Below, in pieces: positions 26,279-35,021 of a stretch of 64,000 bases of DNA. The stretch is from contig CAZVLB010000004.1 in the NCBI GenBank assembly GCA_964627935.1, forward strand, positions 124,001 to 188,000. The letters are read 5' to 3'. The notes beneath the pieces are model-generated. The model did not search any database. It was not told where the DNA came from and worked only from the letters and a program-made list of their open reading frames with translations. The stretch comes from JAABVY01 sp964627935. GTDB taxonomy: Bacteria > Zixibacteria > MSB-5A5 > JAABVY01. Within the stretch, counting starts at the first letter, position 1; each line of letters starts with the position of its first letter. The position numbers were made by a program, and so were the translations under genes.

Positions 26279-28099
26279 TTAATAGGGCAGGCATTCTGTT
26301 GCACCGTCATCATCCGGATCGCATGGTGCCGTGCCGCTGTTAAAGACGTAATTTATCAGGTAAACAACATCCACGAGGTTGATTTTGTCATCGCAGTTGA
26401 CTTCCCCGCATTCCACCGGATCGGGCGGATCACCACCCATGAATATATAGTTGGTCAGGTAAACCGGGTCGCTGACATCAACATTCAGGTCGCCGTTGGC
26501 ATCACCACAAACCGGAAGAGCCGGATTGATCTTGATGCTGTACCGGGCGGTGTCCTGATTAGGGGGATCACTGCTGTCTTCCATGAAGACCTCGAAATTA
26601 AATGTCGCCGCCCAGGTCGGCACGCCGACTATGCGGCCGATAGTATCTCCCTCGAATGCGCAACCATAGGGCAATTGGCCGTTGATAAACTGCCAGTGAT
26701 AGGGTTCGGTTCCGCCGACAGCATCGAAGTTGAATTCATAAGGTGAATTGACATTGCCCTGCGGTGCGTTGTCGTCAATCACAGCAAAACGTGAGGTCAG
26801 GCCCTTGATGCAGAAGTTGGCAGTATTGTTGAAATCGGTCAGGTCTTTCCAGACACCGTCTTCATAGTAATAGCTCTGGCCCGGTTCGGCAATGGAAATC
26901 ACCTGTCCGCGATAGCTGCCGCCCACAAGCGTATGGGATCGTCCGGTGCGGTCATAACCAGGGCCACCCTGCGACAGGTAGAGGTAGATATAAAAATTGT
27001 CGCCGGTTTTAAGCTCCAGTTTTCTTTCGAGTTCGACAGTATGAAAACCTTTGTAATCTATATGCCCCGAGGCCCCGGTCATTGAATCATAAAGAGCCGT
27101 GCCATCGAATTGGCCGTAAATTACCACCTTGTAATCGACATCATGAGCCGATGTTACGAAATTGACTGCGCCCAGAAGCTCATTGGTTTCAGCGGTATAG
27201 GCGTTGAATGCCTCCGAAATCTGGGTGAAACTGCTGACCCAGCCATGATAATCATGGTAGTAGACATGGTCGTATCTCATCGGCTCGACGTTGCGAAATG
27301 CTACCGCTCCCAGGGTTGGATGCCGTCCGCAGTATTTGTCAAAATATGAAATCCAGAAATAGCCATTAAGGCCCCATCCCGAGCCCCAGCTGTTTTTACA
27401 GAGCCATGCTCCCGGATTGGGTGCCTGGGTTATCTTGTTGTCATCCCAGCCAATGATACAGACAGCGTGATTGAGCGGAGTGCCGTCATCGGGCGGTTGA
27501 TAATGGACATAGTTTGCGGAAAGAAACTGCACATCAGCAGTCAGGCATGTGGCAACACCACCATCTTCCATGACTTTCTGCTTGATTAAATTTATATTTG
27601 CGAGATTTTCGCCAACCGTGTACCATTCCATATCCCGCACATAATAATAATGATAGTCGTCGCTGAACCTGTCTGGCGGGGTGGAAAATGACTGCCCGTC
27701 AATATTGCGCACTGCACCCTCGCCGCGGCTCAGGTAGGCGGAGGTCATATGATAATTGCCGCCCCAGTGAACCTCGACACCACCTGACGGGGGACTGTCA
27801 TCATCGGCATTAAAGAAATTGTTGAAACCGTTCCACCAGTCGAGATGATACTCTGCCAGGTCGGGCTCGCCGGTATCTCCAGCGACTGTCCACAGGCCGG
27901 AAATCATCAGATTGCCCTCGATCGGGGCATAGGCGCCGAATGCCCAGCAGGTTCCGCCCGACTGGGACTTGATCGAGGTTACATAATTTTCGCCATCGAC
28001 ATCCCGCAGATCAAAACTGGTGGGGGGTTCAGCCGCCGCTATTGCGAAAATCAAAATAAGTAGAACAATCAGGATTTGAGGTAATCGTCTTGCTTTCAT
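26279..28099 (-). CDS. Secreted papain-family (C1) cysteine protease with dockerin-like C-terminus
   Basis: This 606-residue protein has a signal peptide (hydrophobic segment 7-22, then AEPPTSFDLRD). The C1 catalytic set is complete: Gln46 and Cys51 in SQSGGTCWAFGA, His211 in LNHAVCIIGW and Asn236 in CKNSWGSGWG. A beta-sandwich or lectin-like domain follows (about 270-430), then an Ig-like putative-binding module (about 440-525). The last 75 residues form a dockerin-like pair (DANGDLNVDVSDPVYLTNYI and NCDDKINLVDVVYLINYV) with calcium-loop spacing. It is likely a surface or extracellular protease. The same C-terminal type occurs on the protein at 51.5-54.4 kb. Confidence 0.9.
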   Translation of the reverse strand: MKARRLPQILIVLLILIFAIAAAEPPTSFDLRDVDGENYVTSIKSQSGGTCWAFGAYAPIEGNLMISGLWTVAGDTGEPDLAEYHLDWWNGFNNFFNADDDSPPSGGVEVHWGGNYHMTSAYLSRGEGAVRNIDGQSFSTPPDRFSDDYHYYYVRDMEWYTVGENLANINLIKQKVMEDGGVATCLTADVQFLSANYVHYQPPDDGTPLNHAVCIIGWDDNKITQAPNPGAWLCKNSWGSGWGLNGYFWISYFDKYCGRHPTLGAVAFRNVEPMRYDHVYYHDYHGWVSSFTQISEAFNAYTAETNELLGAVNFVTSAHDVDYKVVIYGQFDGTALYDSMTGASGHIDYKGFHTVELERKLELKTGDNFYIYLYLSQGGPGYDRTGRSHTLVGGSYRGQVISIAEPGQSYYYEDGVWKDLTDFNNTANFCIKGLTSRFAVIDDNAPQGNVNSPYEFNFDAVGGTEPYHWQFINGQLPYGCAFEGDTIGRIVGVPTWAATFNFEVFMEDSSDPPNQDTARYSIKINPALPVCGDANGDLNVDVSDPVYLTNYIFMGGDPPDPVECGEVNCDDKINLVDVVYLINYVFNSGTAPCDPDDDGATECLPY

Positions 28100-28182
28100 C
28101 TTTTAATTCCAATGCTGTATAATCAGAGATTTTTATCTGCCATCAAGTATGCTGCGGCCAAACTTTTAAATACCGCACGAAA

Positions 28183-28212
28183 AATCCGCATGGGACAGGT
28201 ATTGCGCGGATT
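28183..28212 (-). terminator. Possible weak hairpin/attenuator before the protease gene
   Basis: AATCCGC and GCGGATT form a 7-bp stem with a 16-nt loop. On the minus strand it is followed by TTTTT. It lies between the amphi-Trp gene and the protease gene, so it could be a second terminator or a leader attenuator. Confidence 0.3.
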
Positions 28213-28280
28213 CCTCCACCATTCATAAATTAACAAATTGTAGGATTATGTCAATCAGATTAGCGAGAGGATTGCAAATG

Positions 28281-28308
28281 AAAAGGGAAGACGATTTATC
28301 ATCTTCCC
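28281..28308 (-). terminator. Intrinsic terminator at the end of the GAK cluster
   Basis: GGGAAGA (28285-28291) pairs with TCTTCCC (28302-28308). Read on the minus strand the hairpin ends in TTTTCATT. It closes the seven-gene cluster. Confidence 0.65.
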
Positions 28309-28339
28309 CTGTAAGTTTCAAGAACCAAAACTAAATGGC

Positions 28340-28654
28340 CTATGCGTCGGATTTCTCCGGCTCGGGTTCCGGCACAGGCTTTTCCTCGATTACAGGCTCG
28401 GTGGTGGAAATGCGCAGATTGGCCTCACCCTCGGGCGGACTGTACCAGCTGAGTTCCATCGAGAATTTCTCTTTTTCCTTCTTGCGTGAAGCAGAAACCT
28501 CGATATAAATCTCTTTGGTCGGATTCAGGGTAACATATTCATCTTCATTCTGCACATACACCGCACCCGCTTTTAAGCCATCCAGAAGTTGTTCCAGATA
28601 CTCGATCGCCTTCTTCTGTTCGAGACGGCCTTTGAATGTTATTTTACTGCTCAT
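28340..28654 (-). CDS. Amphi-Trp domain protein, GAK cluster (distal copy)
   Basis: This 104-residue protein has a start ATG with ACAGGAGG upstream. It has the pattern of the amphi-Trp domain: SKITFKGRLEQKKAIEYLEQ, LDGLKAGAVYVQNEDEYVTL, alternating EIYIEVSASRKKEKEKFSMEL, and the Trp in LSWYSPPEGE. The tail is acidic and Pro/Glu-rich (EEKPVPEPEPEKSDA). It is the last gene of the cluster that contains the HprK-related kinase and ATP-grasp enzyme. Amphi-Trp proteins are small and of unknown function. One idea is that they are the protein substrate of the neighbouring modifying enzymes. Confidence 0.8.
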   Translation of the reverse strand: MSSKITFKGRLEQKKAIEYLEQLLDGLKAGAVYVQNEDEYVTLNPTKEIYIEVSASRKKEKEKFSMELSWYSPPEGEANLRISTTEPVIEEKPVPEPEPEKSDA

Positions 28655-28722
28655 AATGCCTCCTGTCGTGAATTTTATAATAAGACTAATATAATCTAAA
28701 TTAGGTTTTATTCCAGTATTTT

Positions 28723-29916
28723 TTAAACCAGGGAAAGCAGTATTTCGATTAATTTGGGCTCATCCAGATACGGCCCGTGCTCCGGATTTACAAGCTCGGC
28801 GTCGATAATTTCCACCCCCATAGCGCGGATTGCATCCCAGTCCACCGGGCCGGGATAATCCCCGTTCTTTTTATCCACAATGATAAAATTCAATAACTGT
28901 TCCACGGGCCTTTCATGATCTGAATCATTCTGCAAATAGTGAATCAGGCGGGCCACGCATTCGTTCAATGTGATGCCGTACTGTTCCGGATCAATCCCGG
29001 TATTGGGAATATATACCTTGGGGCAAAGGTTTTCGGAGATTGCCTGCGCGACGCCATTGGGCAGAAGATTGGCTATAATACTGGAATAGAAACTGCCCAC
29101 AGGATAGCAGATTATCTCCGCCTCGGCAATCATCCGGCGCGTCTTTTCCCTGATTCCGATTTCGAATCTATCAGCAGATTCGAGGTTGTTGGTTATATAA
29201 AAATCGGCCACCGGCGATTTAATAGGGGCTGTTTCCTTGCCGGTCAGGTTGCGTTGCCCGCGGATTATCTGGCCGTTCTCCAGCTTCGCGATCAGATGCA
29301 GGCTGGAGCTTACTATTGTGCGCACAGTACCGCGGACATTGACAAGCTTGGAAAACATAAACAGCACCGGATCCATATGGCGGTTATTGTTCAGAAAACC
29401 GCCCACCAGGATCAGGTTGCCGATACTTGCGCCTTTAAGATCGAAATCTTCCGGCATGGAATCATAGAAAAATCTCAGATGACTGCGGATTATTTTACGC
29501 ATCGGATCAGGTATTTCCGCCACCAGCTTATTATCCCCCTCAACCATCTGATGAAGCCTTGCCTTGAGAGCCGTCTGAGACTGATCCTTTGGCAGGCGAT
29601 AGGCGAACAGGCGATAAATTTCGGGATGACCTGTTATTGTGCGATCCGCCAGGGCCATTAGACGGCTGCGCAAATCACCGACCGAAAGCATCTGGAAAGC
29701 ATCACGAATTATGGCCGAACTTCCCCCCGAGTCAAAGGGAGTTACAAGGTGAATTGAATTATGTGTATAATCTGTCAGTTCCCTGCTCAGTGGATTCAGG
29801 GCCGTGCCACCGCTGAAAAACAGAATTTTAGGCCCAAGCTCCGGGCTTTTGCGATAGCGTTCAAGGCGCAGTTGATCGGGGATTGTGATCGTACGGGTGA
29901 TACTAATCTTCTGCAT
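28723..29916 (-). CDS. CofD/YvcK-like protein of the GAK system
   Basis: I start it at ATG 29916, which overlaps the end of the kinase gene by 14 bp and follows GGGAG. A longer frame to 29979 would overlap far more. The 397-residue product has the CofD/YvcK features: ILFFSGGTALNPLSREL, LVTPFDSGGSSAIIR, SVGDLRSRLMAL, GNLILVGGF and CYPVGSFYSSIIANLLP. CofD transfers a phospholactate-type group in F420 synthesis, and YvcK binds UDP-sugars. No F420 genes are present here, so this is the GAK-specific subfamily, probably with a different phosphate-containing ligand. Confidence 0.85.
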   Translation of the reverse strand: MQKISITRTITIPDQLRLERYRKSPELGPKILFFSGGTALNPLSRELTDYTHNSIHLVTPFDSGGSSAIIRDAFQMLSVGDLRSRLMALADRTITGHPEIYRLFAYRLPKDQSQTALKARLHQMVEGDNKLVAEIPDPMRKIIRSHLRFFYDSMPEDFDLKGASIGNLILVGGFLNNNRHMDPVLFMFSKLVNVRGTVRTIVSSSLHLIAKLENGQIIRGQRNLTGKETAPIKSPVADFYITNNLESADRFEIGIREKTRRMIAEAEIICYPVGSFYSSIIANLLPNGVAQAISENLCPKVYIPNTGIDPEQYGITLNECVARLIHYLQNDSDHERPVEQLLNFIIVDKKNGDYPGPVDWDAIRAMGVEIIDAELVNPEHGPYLDEPKLIEILLSLV

Positions 29917-30991
29917 ATTCCAGCAACTCCCGGCACTTTGCGGAGGCATATTCAAAATCGACTCCGCCGCCGATTTCATAAGTTCTTACATCCGAAAGCA
30001 TCTCAAGATATGCTGCCGGAGAAAGCTCCGATTTGTCCAGACATTCGCCATCTTCATAGAATAATCCGGGCGATTTCATAACCGCATCCAGAAGATCGAG
30101 CCGTGCTTTCAGATCGACTTGCCTGATCACCGACGGCCCGGCATTCAGCTGCCAGTTCAATATCACAAAACAGTCGATTCTGCTCTGCAGGCTATAACGT
30201 TCCGGACCAAACAGCTTATCGATCAATGCATCGTACTTTTGCTCAAGCTCCCAGAGCTCCTTTTGCGGCAATTCCCGGGCCTGATCAAGCTCATCCTCGG
30301 GCATTATTTCATGCAGCTTGCGGTTGTTGATTATCGTGCCCGGATTGATACGCGGGTGTTTCGCCACGCCGTACATCATTGTCGAGGCATGTTCTTGTCT
30401 GATCAGCAGACGGTCATTGCTTACAAATGTCAGGCCGTCGGTTACCAGCCTGATCGCCAGAGTCGATTTGCCCATACCGGAAAAGCCGGCCAGGCCGAGG
30501 CCGTGACGGCCGTCATTGACGCCCGCGGCATGACACAGCAGGCATCCGCGGTTAAGCATCCACTGGATATAACGGTTATTTATAAAATTCACCACCTGGT
30601 TGATATTGTTTTCGCAGGGCCCAATGCCCACATTGGTTCCCTCGCCAAACATAAATGTCATTCCTGTCAGACGCTTGCGCACAATCCTGCCGTTTTGCAG
30701 GTTGACAAATTCTTCCTTGATTTTGGTCTTACCCGGATCGGGAGATTTGATTGTGAAGTCAAAATCGAAAGCGGGAGGATCGGCCTGATAAGCGTATATC
30801 TCGATGTCGAAATTTTCGGTATCCTGCTTGAAAATTCGGAAATACTGATTCAGCTCATCTTCAACTTTGGACGAATTTGTTTTGACCCTGATACGGCAAT
30901 CACCGAATTTGAGACCGATTTGATATCGGGCTTCAAGCGAGGAGGCGACATCTCGTTTGACATCATCGAGGCTGACCTGATAATCGCTCAC
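29903..30991 (-). CDS. HprK-related kinase (type B) of the GAK system
   Basis: This 362-residue protein begins at GTG 30991, which overlaps the stop of the ATP-grasp gene (GTGA) behind GGAGGCG. The C-terminal half resembles HPr kinase/phosphorylase: CLLCHAAGVNDGRHGLGLAG, a P-loop GFSGMGKSTLAIRL (Lys175, Ser176) and SNDRLLI with Asp193. Its N-terminal 140 residues are unlike HprK. No HPr or PTS gene is near, so the protein substrate is not HPr by context. A cluster partner, such as an amphi-Trp protein, is the natural candidate. Confidence 0.87.
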   Translation of the reverse strand: MSDYQVSLDDVKRDVASSLEARYQIGLKFGDCRIRVKTNSSKVEDELNQYFRIFKQDTENFDIEIYAYQADPPAFDFDFTIKSPDPGKTKIKEEFVNLQNGRIVRKRLTGMTFMFGEGTNVGIGPCENNINQVVNFINNRYIQWMLNRGCLLCHAAGVNDGRHGLGLAGFSGMGKSTLAIRLVTDGLTFVSNDRLLIRQEHASTMMYGVAKHPRINPGTIINNRKLHEIMPEDELDQARELPQKELWELEQKYDALIDKLFGPERYSLQSRIDCFVILNWQLNAGPSVIRQVDLKARLDLLDAVMKSPGLFYEDGECLDKSELSPAAYLEMLSDVRTYEIGGGVDFEYASAKCRELLEYAED

Positions 30992-31881
30992 CTGTCAAGC
31001 GCCTCCAGCACATAATTGCAATACAGATCGGCGGCTTCGATATTATTGGCCTCCAGAAGGCCCCTGAATCCACCAAAGGCCGATACTTCGAAAATCATCG
31101 GGCCATCGGGAGTCTCGGCTAAATCGACACAGGTGAAATCCAGGCCGAACAATTGCTGGGCCTTGTGAGCCAATTCGATTATCTCAGGGTCAGGCTCATA
31201 GGACTGGTATTTGCCGCCAGATTGGGTGGTTGTATTCCAGGCATCATCGGCGATGACACGCGCATAGGTTGCCAGGTATTTACCGCCCAGGAATACTATT
31301 CCAAGATCTTTGCCGGGTAGTTCAATTTTTTTCTGTATATACATCAGTGGATTGCCCTCATCACGAAATTCTCTGATTGAATCCCTGAGGCCGTTTTCGG
31401 CCCGCAGGAGCTTCATGCCTCGCGCTTTGGATGTATACAGGGGTTTCAGAACGGCTTCGCCGAAACGTTCAATGACCAAAACCGCCTCATCGACATTTTC
31501 GGTAATCACAGTGGGGGGCATGGGAATACCGCCCAGACGAAGAGTCGCTGTGCAACTAAGCCGATCGATTGCGCGGTAAATCTTTTCCGGGTCGGAGAAA
31601 ATGCGCAGGCCCCGGGCCTTTAAAAAACGCAGTATTTCCAGTCGATCGAGCACATAGGGCGAGTATTTGGAACTGATTTTCTTGACTATCAGGCCATCCA
31701 ACGCGGACAAATCGAAACCATTCTTACGCACGCATCCGGAATGCAGATCGAGTATGATCTGGTTCATGTCGATCAGGATCCGTTCTCCAGTCATTTTTTT
31801 GACCGCATCAGCAAGGCGTTCCGAGGACCATCCGCCGGATACTCCCACAACGCCGATTTTGTATTTCTTCCCTGAATTCAT
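30988..31881 (-). CDS. ATP-grasp enzyme of the GAK system
   Basis: This 297-residue protein has ATP-grasp features related to RimK and glutathione synthetase. They are a pre-ATP-grasp domain (about 1-95), AVLKPLYTSKARGMKLL as the ATP-lysine loop, IQKKIELPGKDLGIVFLGGKYL, and the metal-binding end MIFEVSAFGGFRGLLEAN. Such enzymes ligate a carboxylate to an amine through an acyl phosphate. In this cluster the likely product is a modified protein or small peptide, but this is inference. It is translationally coupled to the downstream kinase gene. Confidence 0.88.
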   Translation of the reverse strand: MNSGKKYKIGVVGVSGGWSSERLADAVKKMTGERILIDMNQIILDLHSGCVRKNGFDLSALDGLIVKKISSKYSPYVLDRLEILRFLKARGLRIFSDPEKIYRAIDRLSCTATLRLGGIPMPPTVITENVDEAVLVIERFGEAVLKPLYTSKARGMKLLRAENGLRDSIREFRDEGNPLMYIQKKIELPGKDLGIVFLGGKYLATYARVIADDAWNTTTQSGGKYQSYEPDPEIIELAHKAQQLFGLDFTCVDLAETPDGPMIFEVSAFGGFRGLLEANNIEAADLYCNYVLEALDR

Positions 31882-31898
31882 AGTAGTCTATTCCCGGA

Positions 31899-33539
31899 TT
31901 AGTTGACCAAGGTTTGCTTGGGAAGAGTGAATTCCTCCCACGGTTTGCCCTCGTGGGCGAGCATTTTTTCGATCAGGAAGACCGCCCGCAGATACATCGA
32001 CTTGGCAAATTCTTCCTTCAACTCGAAACGAGTGGAACTTGTGAAGGACCTGATCAGGCCCAATGTCAGGCGGGCCTCAAATGTGCTGTCATTTTTCGAT
32101 TGCGCGAAATCATTGGCGAAATTGAAAAAGTTGTGAATGGCCCAGTCCAGCTGATTGCGCACCCGTGGATCGCCTATGGGTATACGGAAGGCCGAGACTA
32201 TAAAGACCGAGACATCCTGAACATAGTCCTGCTCACGGGAGCGGTGCAGGTCGATGAAGTGGATTCTTCTCTCGCCACGGTTGTATATGATGTTGTCGAT
32301 ATTGAAATCGCCATGGATCAGCACTGTAAATGGCGCAAACAGGCTGTCGTCAATTTTGGAGATACCTTCCAGAAGATCGTTGTATGATGGTGTTTCCAGT
32401 GATCCGATTTGCTTGTCCTGGAATGTGTAATTGGGATGCACCCGATGGACCTCTTCGATTCTTTCCAGGAGTTGATCGGAAAGCCCGGCATTGACCCGTT
32501 GATCTTTCTCGGTACGGCTCCAGATATCCAGCAGAGTATTTTTTACCAGCCCGAGCGCATCCTCCATTGCTTTACGATCATCCCCCAGGAGCAGTTCCTC
32601 GAGGGTTGCGCCGGCCAGGTATTCCAGAAGCAGAGAACCGTTCTGGCCATTCTCCTGGAATCCAAAAACACGCGGTGTCAGCCCGGGCGAGATGCGCTGC
32701 CATCTTTCGATATTCTCCTTTTCGCTCCTGAGCTTGCTGACTCGCCCTTCTTTGAAGATGGCCGAGGTTGACAGGCTGCCGCTTTTTTTATTGCGAATTC
32801 TGGCTATGCGGCATCCGGACCTGGTTTCCCAGATCGACTCAAAAGCGAAATCGGAGATAGGCGCATCGATATCCATGCGCTGCAATGTCTGCTTGAGGGC
32901 CTGATATTGATGAATCTTCAGTTTTTCACCCACCGCGGCCGAGATTATAGATTCGCCTATATTCTGAAGGCAGTCACCGACACGTTCCAGGTAGCGGAAA
33001 ATAAAAGTCGTGGTCAGAAGTTCGCCGATATTTTTGCCTTCCTGCAGTTGTCCCAGAATTTTTGTGAAGACATCGCGATAGATCTCATCCAGGCGGTATT
33101 CCGCCCGGCAGATTTCCACCGCCATATCCAGGTCGCGGGAAAATGTCGCCTCATAGATTTTATTCAGGGCATCTTCTATTTCATTGAAGCAGATTTCTGT
33201 CGGATAGCGGTTGATGAATGCTTTATCCTGATAATGCCCTGTCTGACTGACTATATTTACGAAGTAGTCGGCAATTCGCTCGAGATTGGAGGTGATATTT
33301 ATAACCGCCTTCATCAGGTCAACCGTTTCCTTGTCCTCCTGGCTGACATGATAAATCTGCGAAAAGCACTTATTTTCGATTACCCCCTTTAAATTATCTA
33401 TATAATCGTCGCGGGAATTAATCTTTTCGATAGATACCGCCCCGGCCTGGTTGATCAGTTTGCGGGTGCTCTGAAGCTGCGAGCGGACCTCGATAACCAG
33501 GAATCTGAGATTTTCGTCGATTTCCTTCCGAAAAGGCAA
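31899..33539 (-). CDS. PhoU domain fused to an aminoglycoside-phosphotransferase-like kinase (GAK cluster)
   Basis: This 546-residue protein starts at TTG 33539, with AGAGGAG 9 nt upstream, 3 bp after the amphi-Trp stop. Residues about 1-215 are helical with PhoU repeats (TSNLERIADYFVNIV and FIFRYLERVGDCLQNIGESI, with conserved E/D at metal-contact sites). Residues about 240-530 are a choline/aminoglycoside-kinase fold: LLEYLAGATLEELLLG, the Brenner motif LIHGDFNIDNIIYN near residue 405, and HFIDLHRSRE. Phosphorylation of a small molecule, or of a partner, is likely. The fusion of a phosphate-signalling domain with a kinase is unusual. Confidence 0.86.
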   Translation of the reverse strand: MPFRKEIDENLRFLVIEVRSQLQSTRKLINQAGAVSIEKINSRDDYIDNLKGVIENKCFSQIYHVSQEDKETVDLMKAVINITSNLERIADYFVNIVSQTGHYQDKAFINRYPTEICFNEIEDALNKIYEATFSRDLDMAVEICRAEYRLDEIYRDVFTKILGQLQEGKNIGELLTTTFIFRYLERVGDCLQNIGESIISAAVGEKLKIHQYQALKQTLQRMDIDAPISDFAFESIWETRSGCRIARIRNKKSGSLSTSAIFKEGRVSKLRSEKENIERWQRISPGLTPRVFGFQENGQNGSLLLEYLAGATLEELLLGDDRKAMEDALGLVKNTLLDIWSRTEKDQRVNAGLSDQLLERIEEVHRVHPNYTFQDKQIGSLETPSYNDLLEGISKIDDSLFAPFTVLIHGDFNIDNIIYNRGERRIHFIDLHRSREQDYVQDVSVFIVSAFRIPIGDPRVRNQLDWAIHNFFNFANDFAQSKNDSTFEARLTLGLIRSFTSSTRFELKEEFAKSMYLRAVFLIEKMLAHEGKPWEEFTLPKQTLVN

Positions 33540-33542
33540 GAA

Positions 33543-33830
33543 CTACTCACTCCTCTTTGGCTCGATTATGAGCGGGCGGGACTCTTCCTCGGAAAGGTCA
33601 GGTTTCTCTTTCCAGCTGATTTTGACACTCAGCTTGATTTTGCCATCTTTTCGGCGGGCCTTGAGATCAAGCTTGAGCATACCCCAGGGTTCCAGGACGA
33701 TATCATTGCCGTTATTGCCGAGAACCAGATGCCCGTTCTGGAAACCCTCGCTGATGGCATTGATATACCTTACGATTGTTTCGCAATCCTGAAGAGACTC
33801 ATGCCTGAAATCATCAATTTCTTCTGCCAT
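33543..33830 (-). CDS. Amphi-Trp domain protein, GAK cluster (proximal copy)
   Basis: This 95-residue protein has a start ATG preceded by CCGGAGGTG. It opens FRHESLQDCETIVRYINAI, then SEGFQNGHLVLGNNGNDIVL, EPWGMLKLDLKARRKDGK, and ends in amphipathic beta LSVKISWKEKP with the signature Trp residues. It is closer to the standard amphi-Trp form than the distal copy. It lies between the PHP-like gene and the PhoU-kinase fusion gene, within 35 bp of both. The function is unknown, and it may be the acted-on protein of the system. Confidence 0.85.
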   Translation of the reverse strand: MAEEIDDFRHESLQDCETIVRYINAISEGFQNGHLVLGNNGNDIVLEPWGMLKLDLKARRKDGKIKLSVKISWKEKPDLSEEESRPLIIEPKRSE

Positions 33831-33860
33831 TGTGTAGCACCTCCGGTGCCGCGCTTAAGA

Positions 33861-35021
33861 TTATTGCAATCTCTCTTTGTATTCGTTTATAACCGTCCGG
33901 CGGTCAATATCTCCCAGAATCAGACTTTTGCGAATTGCCGGATCATCCCAGGGCGGCTGATAGCCGATCTGGCGGCTGGCCTTGTCAAAATCCTGGAAAC
34001 GCGGTTCCTTGACCTTCTCGCCCATATGACAATCATCGCCCATGAAAACCAGTATTCGTCTTTTATGGCCGCTCTGGCTGTTTTTGCGATGCACCACATC
34101 AATCAGGAACTTGGTATACTCCTGTGACTGCGGATTCCAGACCTCATAGCCGTCAACATCATAATCCGCCAGTAGAATCGGCCAGAACTGTTCGGGATGC
34201 GGGATTACTATACCTCCGCCCAGTGAACGAATTTCCTCGATCATCTCCGGCGTCTCGTAAAAATGTTTGAGCGAAAAATTGGCCTTGACGATCTTCTTTA
34301 TAGCTTTCAGGAATATCTGCGCCCGGTTTATGAAATGTTCCTCGAAATGATCCCGCATCAGGTCGAGATAGTACTTGAGCAGCTTGTTTCTGATCATCTC
34401 CGGCGGTGTCTCTGAAAAATTCATCTCCAGGAGCTTTTTGACCTTGGCGGTGCAGGCCCGGATAAAGCTGACCATTTCTGAATCCGCGCCGGTTTTTGCG
34501 GCCGCTCGGCTGAGCCTGTCCTCATATTTAATCTCGAGTATCGTATCTATAAATTCATACAGCTGACCAGTGCGGTATTTGAAAGTATGCGAAAGCATAT
34601 TCTTGAATACCGTGGCATCGGTCACCTTGTCCTCCTCGAAATGCACCAGCAGCTGTACCTTGCGGTTGAACTCCCTTGAATAGCAATCGACCTCAACACC
34701 GGTATAGCCCTTGTGAGTCATGAGCACATTATGCTGTGTTGGGATCAGGAGCTCCAGGTCACTATTGGGGAACATCCTTTCCACACGCCTGGAGATTACC
34801 GGCATGGGTATGAATTCCGGGTGCCAGTGTACCGCCAGCACGCTGTCCTGACGATAATGAACCTCCTCCGGGTTTTCGAGCATATGACGCATCTCATCGC
34901 TCAACTCAACCGTGACGAGCTTCCGGTATAGTTCCTGGTCATACTCGGTAATTTCGGGAGCCAGCAAATCTGACGACAATCCTTCCGAGACCGATACTTT
35001 CTGCAAATTTCCTGATTTCAT
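33861..35021 (-). CDS. PHP-like metal-dependent phosphoesterase-type protein, first gene of GAK cluster
   Basis: This 386-residue protein has an early His pair in LAVHWHPEFIPMP (about 63-74), a middle IVIPHPEQFWPILLADYDVDGYEVWNP and a late FMGDDCHMGEKV. Together these resemble the metal ligands of PHP-domain phosphoesterases (HxH...H...DxH). A central helical section (about 150-250) separates them. The assignment to PHP is by motif pattern and is moderately sure. As the promoter-proximal gene of the run it is probably an integral member. It may remove a phosphate group from the product of the kinases. Confidence 0.7.
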   Translation of the reverse strand: MKSGNLQKVSVSEGLSSDLLAPEITEYDQELYRKLVTVELSDEMRHMLENPEEVHYRQDSVLAVHWHPEFIPMPVISRRVERMFPNSDLELLIPTQHNVLMTHKGYTGVEVDCYSREFNRKVQLLVHFEEDKVTDATVFKNMLSHTFKYRTGQLYEFIDTILEIKYEDRLSRAAAKTGADSEMVSFIRACTAKVKKLLEMNFSETPPEMIRNKLLKYYLDLMRDHFEEHFINRAQIFLKAIKKIVKANFSLKHFYETPEMIEEIRSLGGGIVIPHPEQFWPILLADYDVDGYEVWNPQSQEYTKFLIDVVHRKNSQSGHKRRILVFMGDDCHMGEKVKEPRFQDFDKASRQIGYQPPWDDPAIRKSLILGDIDRRTVINEYKERLQ

